Positions 1 to 5,051 of a stretch of DNA of 5,051 nt are shown in pieces (positions within the stretch are counted from its first letter, which is position 1; each line of letters begins with the position of its first letter). Source of the DNA: Spirochaetota bacterium (GTDB lineage Bacteria > Spirochaetota > Spirochaetia > DSM-27196 > PWMO01). The notes under the pieces are model-generated. The model was not told the DNA's origin. It made no database searches and worked only from the letters and a program-made list of their open reading frames with translations. The position numbers and the translations under genes were made by a program. Where the stretch lies: assembly GCA_009908925.1 (NCBI GenBank), contig JAAAOH010000115.1, positions 1-5,051 on the forward strand, read 5' to 3'.

Positions 1-1707
1 CTCAAATACGAGATCTCACGCCTGACGACCGACAAGTTCGTCCAGCTTCTCGACTTTCGTATCAAGCTCGACGGCGGAGCCTTTGCGGTGGAGCGAAGCG
101 ACTCGTCCGTGCCCTTGCGTTTCGGCGGTGGAGCCGGGAAATCGGGAAAGGTCGCACGGGAGCGGGGAGATGGCCTCACGGTGGATGCCGCCGCACGTAG
201 GTGGTCGTTCTCGGGAGCGGGTGTTTCGGCGGACGGTCCGGTTCTCGAGGGTACCCTGTACCGCCTCCAGGACGGGGATGCTCCGGCGGTCGAGCGCCTC
301 ATATCCGATTACCTACCGGCCGCCACAGCAGGATCCAGGTCCGACGCCCTCGATCGTGCCGAGGATGCCGCGGCCGCGGCGGTCTCCGAGTTCTTCCGCC
401 TCGCGAGTAGCGGCTCCGACACCCAGGCGGCCGTCAAGAACGTCCGCTCCACCCTCGATGCGGTCGATGAGAACCTCTCACCCCTGTTCTGGGTGTATCT
501 CGAGAACGCACGTACGGTTGCAACGCTCCAGGCGGCCCGGGACGAGGGGCGCGCACGCAGCTATCAGCAGTTCCTCTCGGCTCTGCTGAAGCCCCAGGAG
601 CCGCCGGAGTCGGTGCGGTTGCTCCCGGTGGTTGCGGAGCTCTACCTGTCCGACACCTCCGCGCCAGGGGCGTCGACAGGCGGCGGCATGGCCGTGCTCT
701 ACCGTCTCACGGAGACGGTGACGGCCGACAGTCTCGGTTTCGCTGAGGAGCTCACCGACCGGTACCGGGAGACCGTCGCACCCACGGATCCCGTTGTCTT
801 CGAAGAGGAGCGTGAGCGCCTCTACGATCTGCTCGCGGGACTCGACGTCGTAAAGGCGCGGATTCCGAAGCGCGAGCGCACCGAGGAGCGGGAGCGCGAG
901 GAAGCCGAGCGACAGGCCCGTGAGAAAACCGGACAGACGGCAGCACAGGCCGAACGGAGCGCGGGCAGACACGATCGTAGCGGCGAGTCCGGCCGCTCAC
1001 GGAAGTCCCGGCGCGCGCGGCGACGGCGAACAGTTGTCGGGGTTGCCGCGGCGCTCCTGATCCTGCTGCTTGCCGGCCTCGGCTATCTGCTGCTCGGCCC
1101 CGGTGGGCCAGGCGGGCCTGACGGCCGTCCGATTGCCGGAGCCGACGGTGAGCAGGCCGGTGAAGCGGGTGCCGACGGCGGGGAGAGCGGTGACGGCCCC
1201 GCCGGCGAGCGCGATGGTGATGGCGAGAACGGTGACGGGGTGCCCGCCGCGAGCGAGGGCGAAGACGGCGACGCCGCGCCTGGGAGCGGAATCCCCGGGC
1301 TCGAGCCGCGCGAGTCGGTTGGCGGCATCGTCATCACTATTCTTGACATCATCGAGATGGCGAATAGAATTGCAGAAGAAAACGGGTACCGGCCGATGGG
1401 TGCGCCCGAGGAAGCCGGCCCTGATCCCGACTGGATCTTCCCCGGTAACGTCTTCACGTTGCCGGACGGAACGACACGCGCAGTGGTCGAGGGAGACACG
1501 ATCTGGGACATTGCAGCTGATTTCATCGAGAAAGAGCTGGCAGTGCGCTACGAACGGTACCTCGACATTATGACCCGCTACGAAGACGGTGATGCCGACA
1601 GGCAGGAGGTCATCGATCAGCTCGTCTCTCTCCGCGACTCCACACACGCCGAAAACTTCGAAACCCTTGTACAACGGTCCATCGAGGAGGTGCGAGCAGG
1701 AGAGTAG
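1..1707 (+). CDS. Single-pass membrane protein with C-terminal LysM-like domain (5' end outside window)
   Basis: The reading frame is open from base 1 to the TAG at 1705-1707, giving 568 residues, so the true start lies upstream; the GTG at 88 is probably internal, because the 29 codons before it read as normal protein. In window residue numbers: 1-285 is a mostly helical part of no recognised family; 286-343 is very charged, first mixed Arg/Glu, ending in a dense Arg run (about 336-343); 344-366 is one transmembrane helix (Thr-Val-Val-Gly start, Leu-rich, ends LLLG); 367-440 is a Gly/Asp/Glu-rich linker with 23 Gly and 18 acidic residues; 444-508 is LysM-like (DPDWIFPGNVFTLP, then VVEGDTIWDIAADF); 509-568 is a helical tail. 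The Arg cluster before the helix predicts the N-terminal part inside and the LysM-like end in the periplasm, where LysM domains usually bind peptidoglycan. It lies 108 bases upstream of cfpA, in the place held from memory by TP0749 in T. pallidum. Function unknown; a role in anchoring is inference. Confidence -1.
   Translation, partial: LKYEISRLTTDKFVQLLDFRIKLDGGAFAVERSDSSVPLRFGGGAGKSGKVARERGDGLTVDAAARRWSFSGAGVSADGPVLEGTLYRLQDGDAPAVERLISDYLPAATAGSRSDALDRAEDAAAAAVSEFFRLASSGSDTQAAVKNVRSTLDAVDENLSPLFWVYLENARTVATLQAARDEGRARSYQQFLSALLKPQEPPESVRLLPVVAELYLSDTSAPGASTGGGMAVLYRLTETVTADSLGFAEELTDRYRETVAPTDPVVFEEERERLYDLLAGLDVVKARIPKRERTEEREREEAERQAREKTGQTAAQAERSAGRHDRSGESGRSRKSRRARRRRTVVGVAAALLILLLAGLGYLLLGPGGPGGPDGRPIAGADGEQAGEAGADGGESGDGPAGERDGDGENGDGVPAASEGEDGDAAPGSGIPGLEPRESVGGIVITILDIIEMANRIAEENGYRPMGAPEEAGPDPDWIFPGNVFTLPDGTTRAVVEGDTIWDIAADFIEKELAVRYERYLDIMTRYEDGDADRQEVIDQLVSLRDSTHAENFETLVQRSIEEVRAGE
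1030..1098 (+). other. Transmembrane helix segment of the upstream membrane protein
   Basis: These 23 codons encode an uninterrupted hydrophobic stretch (Val, Ala, Leu, Ile, Gly, one Tyr). It is preceded directly by an Arg-rich run and followed by a Gly/Pro-rich acidic linker. By the positive-inside rule the N-terminal side is cytoplasmic. It is the only such stretch in the visible part of the protein, but segments encoded before the window cannot be excluded. Confidence -1.
1330..1524 (+). other. LysM-like domain in unusual order
   Basis: Residues 444-508 of the upstream protein carry the hallmark pieces of LysM. The GDTIWDIA block at 498-505 corresponds to the usual GDTLWxIA at the N-terminal side of a LysM. 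The DPDWIFPGNVFTLP block at 475-488 corresponds to the usual DPxxIxPGQxLxLP at the C-terminal side. Here the second piece comes first, preceded by a helix with MANRIAEENGY (453-463), which resembles the IAxxN helix of LysM. Either a degenerate LysM without its GDT motif is followed by a half LysM, or the fold is permuted. Confidence -1.
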
Positions 1708-1735
1708 GGCGAAAGCGTATATTCCGCAGCAGAAA

Positions 1736-1763
1736 TTGCGAGTCGTGTAAGATGTGCTATAAT
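1736..1763 (+). promoter_or_regulatory. Extended -10 sigma-70-type promoter for cfpA
   Basis: The -10 box TATAAT at 1758-1763 matches the consensus fully and is preceded by TGC at 1755-1757, making a perfect extended -10. A partial -35 box TTGCGA (4 of 6 matches to TTGACA) lies at 1736-1741 with a 16-base spacer. The expected start site is about 1770, giving a leader of about 46 bases before the ATG at 1816. In GC-rich DNA this match is unlikely by chance, and it fits the high amount of CfpA reported in treponemes. No operator or riboswitch is apparent in the leader. Confidence -1.
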
Positions 1764-1802
1764 TTCTGTACGGACGGCGAACCACAAGACTTTCACAGAT
1801 CA

Positions 1803-1808
1803 AAGGAG
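1803..1808 (+). promoter_or_regulatory. Ribosome binding site of cfpA
   Basis: AAGGAG lies 7 bases before the ATG at 1816, in the context AAAGGAGTG, close to the ideal Shine-Dalgarno. It fixes the start of cfpA at 1816 and predicts strong translation. Confidence -1.
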
Positions 1809-1815
1809 TGTAAGT

Positions 1816-3783
1816 ATGCCAGGTCTTCCCAAGAGTCCAAATGTTTTTCACCCAACCAAGCCTTCGGCGGTGGGATCGAGAAACAGCCTCGCGCAAGAGG
1901 GACGGTCACAGAAAGACGAGTATAAGCAGCTACTCGAAGAAGAGACCGAGAGTGTTCTGAACGATATTTCGGTGAAGCTACCGAACGAGGTGCTCGAGCA
2001 GCTCGATGTCATGGGTGGCATCAAGGAGAAGCTCTACAACTACTTCAACCAGAACTTCCAGAACATGTTCAACCGCTACATCACCACTTCGGAAGACGAG
2101 ATGGTGAAGAAGGTGCGGAACTATGTCGACCGGGAGGAGAACAAGGTCCTCGCCCGCTACACCCCGAAAGAGATCACCGACATCCTCGATGAGATCGGCG
2201 GCGCGGACAAGTTCAACACCGGAGAGATCGAGAAGTCGATCGTGAACATGTACGGGCACCTTCAGGGTCACCTGCAGCGTGGTCTCAACGACCTCGAGAA
2301 CGACACCAACAGCCTGCTTCGCCAGAAGACGGACGTCGGTGCCTTCATCCGCGGTGAGAATGCCTACTCCATCGTCAAGTGTGCTTTCAAGGACAACACC
2401 AACAAGCCCAAGACGGTTACCGACGTCAAGCTCTCGGTGAACATCCTCGACTCCGAGCTCATCAGCCCGATCTTCCAGTATCAGGCGACGGTCGAGTATC
2501 TCATCAAGGACCAGATTTCGCGAACCATCACCAACCTGATCGACCGCGAGATCGAGCGGTTCCAGGATGAGCTCGTCGACGAAGGCAAGGAAGAGCTCTC
2601 CGACTCCGAGATCATCTTCGAGAAGATCAAGCGGGTGCCGAACTACACCGACGACGACACCGAGGATGAGGGCTCCAACCGCTACCGGTTCATGGCCAAG
2701 AACCTCATCGAGAAGATCGAAGGCCTGCGTGCCGAGATCGACCCGAAAGAGTTCGATCCGCTGAACATCCGCGAGAACATCAAGAAGATCATCGATATGG
2801 AGAACATCCGAAACCGCGGTTTCAACACGGCGATCAACTCGCTTACCTCCATCCTCGACACTTCCAAGATGGGCTACCAGTACATCGAGAACCTCAAGAA
2901 CGCCCGCGAGCTCGTCATCCGCGAGTACGAGGACACGGTTACCAACCGGCTTCCCGATGAGCGCTATCAGATGAGGCTCAAATACTACGACGCCGAGCAG
3001 CTCATCAAGGAGCAGCAGGCATACGACCAGCAGATGGAGGCCTTCAAGGTGGAGATCTCACATCTCTACGACGTGGTCGAAGCTGTCTATCAGAGCGGCA
3101 AATCGAGCATGAAGGTCGATGATTTCGACGATCTCGCCAAGCGCGTGCGCGGCCGGGTTCGCCGGGTTCGCGAGGAGCGCAACGAGCCACTCTACGAGGA
3201 CGTGCAGAAGACCTGGAACCAGATCGTGCGGATCAAAGCTGAGGAAACCGACGTCGAGAAGTTGAACCGTACCTACCTCTACGAGAAGAACCTCCTGAAG
3301 AAGATGCTTGGTCGCTCTCAGGACCGCATCCAGGAGACCTTCGGCTTCCAGAATCCGAAGTCGCGTGTCGTACTCGACCAGCGGGCCGACTTCCTCGAGA
3401 AGCAGTTCGAGGATTACGACTACCTCATCAATCCGTATCACATTCAGCCGGGCCTGCTGCTTGACGTGGATATCACCAGTATCAAGCGCAAGAAGTTCAC
3501 GCTCAACGGAATGGCGAACGTGCTCAACGAGTTCCTCCATGGAATTTCGAAGGGCTTCCAGGACGCGGCATTTGCTTCGTTCAAGCGCCGACGTTCTACC
3601 GTGCGCGAGGATCTCGACCAGAGCTTCTCCCAGGAAGGCATGGGTGAGGCCCGTAAGCAGAGTCTCTCGGAGTCTTACTACGATCAGGGTGAGCAGTCGA
3701 GCGATGCCAACGTAAAGGGCAAGGCAAACGTCACGCCACCGAAGAAAAAGGGGTCTTCATCCGGCGATCTCGAAGAGCTGTAG
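1816..3783 (+). CDS. cfpA: Cytoplasmic filament protein A (CfpA)
   Basis: This is the structural subunit of the cytoplasmic filaments of treponemes and relatives, ribbons that run under the inner membrane along the cell; in T. denticola, loss of CfpA is reported to affect cell division and other traits. The product has 655 residues, near the roughly 680 of the T. pallidum protein. Blocks I recognise as CfpA include MGGIKEKLYNYFNQNFQNMF (66-85), ARYTPKEITDILDEIGGADK (near 113-132), SLLRQKTDVGAFIRGENAY (166-184), MGYQYIENLKNARELVIREY (near 350-370), and NPYHIQPGLLLD (539-550) through FKRRRSTVRED (589-599). The protein is highly charged and helical, with coiled-coil potential around 392-427. Residues 1-32 are Pro/Ser-rich, and the tail 600-655 is probably disordered and Lys-rich. 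It has one Cys (189), one Trp (467), no signal peptide and no membrane segment. Codon choice is narrow (AAG, ATC, AAC, GAG, CTC), as in highly expressed genes. A strong promoter and ribosome site precede it, and the next gene follows after 3 bases. Confidence -1.
   Translation: MPGLPKSPNVFHPTKPSAVGSRNSLAQEGRSQKDEYKQLLEEETESVLNDISVKLPNEVLEQLDVMGGIKEKLYNYFNQNFQNMFNRYITTSEDEMVKKVRNYVDREENKVLARYTPKEITDILDEIGGADKFNTGEIEKSIVNMYGHLQGHLQRGLNDLENDTNSLLRQKTDVGAFIRGENAYSIVKCAFKDNTNKPKTVTDVKLSVNILDSELISPIFQYQATVEYLIKDQISRTITNLIDREIERFQDELVDEGKEELSDSEIIFEKIKRVPNYTDDDTEDEGSNRYRFMAKNLIEKIEGLRAEIDPKEFDPLNIRENIKKIIDMENIRNRGFNTAINSLTSILDTSKMGYQYIENLKNARELVIREYEDTVTNRLPDERYQMRLKYYDAEQLIKEQQAYDQQMEAFKVEISHLYDVVEAVYQSGKSSMKVDDFDDLAKRVRGRVRRVREERNEPLYEDVQKTWNQIVRIKAEETDVEKLNRTYLYEKNLLKKMLGRSQDRIQETFGFQNPKSRVVLDQRADFLEKQFEDYDYLINPYHIQPGLLLDVDITSIKRKKFTLNGMANVLNEFLHGISKGFQDAAFASFKRRRSTVREDLDQSFSQEGMGEARKQSLSESYYDQGEQSSDANVKGKANVTPPKKKGSSSGDLEEL
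3152..3171 (+). repeat. Tandem 9-base repeat inside cfpA
   Basis: GCCGGGTTC occurs twice in direct succession (3152-3160, 3161-3169), followed by GC. In frame it is the codon trio CGG GTT CGC repeated (3154-3162 and 3163-3171), encoding Arg-Val-Arg twice. Together with the preceding CGC GTG CGC it gives KRVRGRVRRVREER at residues 442-455. It looks like a small in-frame duplication. Confidence -1.
3772..3777 (+). promoter_or_regulatory. Weak ribosome binding site overlapping the end of cfpA
   Basis: GAAGAG inside the last codons of cfpA lies 9 bases before the ATG at 3787. It is a poor Shine-Dalgarno, and the GGA at 3783-3785 is too close to the start to serve. With only 3 bases between the cfpA stop and this ATG, translation of the second gene probably depends on ribosomes finishing cfpA, which would also set its output well below that of CfpA. 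Confidence -1.
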
Positions 3784-3786
3784 GAT

Positions 3787-4749
3787 ATGGAAAACTCCCT
3801 TAATCTCCTTTCGCGCAGAGCGGGTTTCAACACCGCTCTGCGCCATTTTAAAGCCGCGAACGAGTTCGCTCGCGAGGTGCAGGACGGGTACAACCTGGCC
3901 GATCTCGTCAACGAGTCTCTCGCGGATGGTGATCTGGCCCGCTATCAGGTGCGGTCTCTGATCAACGCCCTGCTGGTCGACAAATTCGATTACGCATACA
4001 AAGCACATAACCTCACCACTACGGTGGAGGAGGTTGACAAGCTTGTCGAAAAGGTCGGGAGCTGGGGGCGCCTGCAGTTCGTGCTGGCCTATCATCACCC
4101 CCAGGCCGGGCTCTTCGTGCTCAACCCGAAGAGCAAAGCGCAGTGGGAGGATACTCTCCCGCTGATGCAGGATGAGCTGGTGGTTGTCTATGTGGGCTCG
4201 GTCGACGGTGGTCTCGAGGACAAGGTGCTCAAGAGCGCTGTCGAAGACCTCCTGAAGCTGCTGTACGGCGGTACAGTGCGAGACAAGAAGGACTACATGG
4301 GCACCGGAGCGACGGCCGCCAAGAGCCGAAAGGCGCCGGAGCCGGAGCCACAGCAGCCTGCAGCGGCCGGCGGGGCGTCAACCGAGGCGCCACCGAGCAA
4401 GGCGCCGCCGGGAAAGAAACGGCGGATTACCCCGCGGTACTCAGTCCTCGTGACCAACGAGCTGTTTCACAACGGCAACGTCGAGGCGTGGAAGAAGATC
4501 ATCGAGAGCTACAAGAACAAGTACCACGGCCTTGATGTGCTGATCTGGTACGAGAACGAGCGTATCAACGATATCAACAGCCTGTTTAAATGGGGGAAGG
4601 TCAAGCACGGCACGCCGATCATGTTCAGCGTCGTGGGCGAGGACATCAAAGGTGTGTCCAAGCTGCAGCGATATCTCTTCGAGGGTGCAAGCCCCCGTTT
4701 CGAGGCATTCCTGAAGGGCGGCGTCGGACGCACACTGGACCTGTTCTGA
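3787..4749 (+). CDS. Two-domain protein of unknown function, translationally linked to cfpA
   Basis: The product has 320 residues, with no signal peptide or membrane segment, so it is probably cytoplasmic. I do not recognise a characterised family; by position it corresponds to what I recall as TP0747 of T. pallidum. Residues 1-168 form an alpha/beta-looking domain: a helical start (FNTALRHFKAANEFAREVQD, 14-33), then strands such as LQFVLAYHH (96-104) and ELVVVYVGS (130-138). Residues 171-214 are a Pro/Ala/Lys/Glu linker with PEPEP and APPSKAPPGKKRR. Residues 217-320 form a second compact domain starting YSVLVTNELFHNG, with VLIWYENERI (251-260), LFKWGKVKHGTPIMF (266-280) and KLQRYLFEGASPRFEAFLKG (292-311), the last rich in aromatics and in my view the best region for remote homology searches. 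It starts 3 bases after cfpA and ends 21 bases before the PPDK-like gene, so all three are probably cotranscribed. A role with the filament is inferred from position only. Confidence -1.
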   Translation: MENSLNLLSRRAGFNTALRHFKAANEFAREVQDGYNLADLVNESLADGDLARYQVRSLINALLVDKFDYAYKAHNLTTTVEEVDKLVEKVGSWGRLQFVLAYHHPQAGLFVLNPKSKAQWEDTLPLMQDELVVVYVGSVDGGLEDKVLKSAVEDLLKLLYGGTVRDKKDYMGTGATAAKSRKAPEPEPQQPAAAGGASTEAPPSKAPPGKKRRITPRYSVLVTNELFHNGNVEAWKKIIESYKNKYHGLDVLIWYENERINDINSLFKWGKVKHGTPIMFSVVGEDIKGVSKLQRYLFEGASPRFEAFLKGGVGRTLDLF

Positions 4750-4760
4750 AATACCACATG

Positions 4761-4768
4761 AGAGGCGG
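4761..4768 (+). promoter_or_regulatory. Ribosome binding site of the PPDK-like gene
   Basis: AGAGGCGG lies just before the ATG at 4771; its GAGG core (4762-4765) is 5 bases from the start. It supports 4771 as the start codon and independent initiation on the shared transcript. No separate promoter is evident in the 21-base gap. Confidence -1.
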
Positions 4769-4770
4769 AT

Positions 4771-5051
4771 ATGGGACGTATCTACTCCTTTAATAGTTCG
4801 GAGTTCATCTCCGATCCTGAAATCCTGGACACGATCGGCAGTCGGGGCGCGCGCGTCATGGAGCTCGCGTCGCTTGGCGCGCCGATCGCTCCCGGCTTCA
4901 TTCTCTCCAACGAGCTTCTCGGGGAAATCGTGGAGGATCCCTCCATCGCGTTTGACCTCTACAAAGAGCCGATCGCCCGGATGGAGCAAACCCTCGAGAA
5001 GGGTTTCAACGACAAAGATAATCCGCTTCTGGTGAAAGTTGCCGAAAGTCC
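4771..5051 (+). CDS. ppdK: Pyruvate phosphate dikinase-like protein, N-terminal part (runs off the window)
   Basis: The visible 93 codons align with the start of pyruvate phosphate dikinase, which interconverts ATP, pyruvate and phosphate with AMP, PEP and diphosphate in the cytoplasm; full enzymes are near 880 residues. GSRGARVMELASLGAPIAPG (22-41) matches the family pattern GGKGxNLAEMxxLGxPxPxG, continuing with FILSNELL, and FNDKDNPLLVKV (79-90) matches FGDxExPLLVSV. Two ATP-site residues known from the Clostridium symbiosum enzyme differ here: Lys22 of GGKG is Arg (GSRG), and Arg92 of VSVRSG falls on Ala (VKVAES, 88-93). The gene therefore belongs to the PPDK/PEP synthase nucleotide-binding family, but activity cannot be assumed. 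It follows the 320-residue gene by 21 bases, in the same order as ppdK (TP0746) in T. pallidum as I remember it. Confidence -1.
   Translation, partial: MGRIYSFNSSEFISDPEILDTIGSRGARVMELASLGAPIAPGFILSNELLGEIVEDPSIAFDLYKEPIARMEQTLEKGFNDKDNPLLVKVAES

Noticed and set aside
88..90. GTG at 88 as the start of the first gene
   Set aside because: The frame is open and protein-like back to base 1, and no convincing Shine-Dalgarno at the right distance precedes this GTG, so the gene most likely starts before the window.
83..589. Plus-strand reading frame of 168 codons in a second frame
   Set aside because: It is a Arg/Ser/Pro-rich shadow of the upstream gene with no motif, typical of an off-frame in GC-rich DNA.
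1708..1757. Terminator for the upstream gene
   Set aside because: Only a 4-base stem (CGCA with TGCG around 1725-1740) is present, with no T-run after it, so a factor-independent terminator is not supported.
1765..1799. Leader hairpin TCTGT/ACAGA before the cfpA ribosome site
   Set aside because: A 5-base stem closing a 25-base loop is too weak to claim as a regulatory element without conservation.
997..1896. Long minus-strand reading frame of 299 codons
   Set aside because: It lies opposite the upstream gene and crosses the promoter region and the cfpA start. Its translation has no recognisable motif, and antisense frames of this length are common in GC-rich DNA.
3058..3540. Minus-strand reading frame of 160 codons inside cfpA
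   Set aside because: It is antisense to conserved CfpA blocks, with Leu/Val-rich composition that mirrors Glu/Lys/Asp codons on the plus strand; no ribosome site supports it.
4441..4989. Minus-strand reading frame of 182 codons across the end of the third gene and the PPDK-like start
   Set aside because: Both plus-strand genes there are well supported by ribosome sites or homology, and the antisense product has no recognisable features.

Overview
The window most likely comes from a GC-rich spirochaete of the Treponema/Spirochaeta branch (genus not determinable here). The main evidence is the central gene. Its 655-residue product matches, block after block, what I remember of CfpA, the cytoplasmic filament protein of treponemes. 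CfpA is not known from Borrelia or Leptospira. The gene order cfpA, a protein of unknown function, then a pyruvate phosphate dikinase-like gene also matches, from memory, the Treponema pallidum order TP0748-TP0747-TP0746.

All genes lie on the plus strand. Bases 1-1707 hold the 3' part of a gene that begins before the window. It encodes a single-pass membrane protein: a large, mostly helical, highly charged cytoplasmic part, one transmembrane helix, a Gly/Asp/Glu-rich linker and a LysM-like domain probably in the periplasm. Bases 1708-1815 are intergenic. They contain a near-ideal extended -10 promoter (TGCTATAAT) and a good ribosome binding site. Bases 1816-3783 are cfpA. After only 3 bases comes a 320-codon gene (3787-4749) for a two-domain protein I cannot assign to a characterised family. 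After another 21 bases comes the start of a PPDK-like gene (4771 to the right edge, 93 codons seen).

The three genes from cfpA onward look like one transcription unit driven by the promoter near 1758. No terminator-like hairpin is seen in any gap, and read-through from the upstream gene is possible. CfpA is expected to assemble into the ribbon of filaments that lies under the cytoplasmic membrane of treponemes. The flanking genes suggest partners: the upstream protein spans the membrane and has a possible peptidoglycan-binding end, so it could tie the filament to the cell envelope. The 320-residue protein, packed against cfpA, is a candidate filament-associated factor. The PPDK-like protein lacks two ATP-site residues known from the Clostridium symbiosum enzyme (Lys to Arg, Arg to Ala in my alignment), so its activity should not be assumed. 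The partner roles are inferences from gene position and topology.
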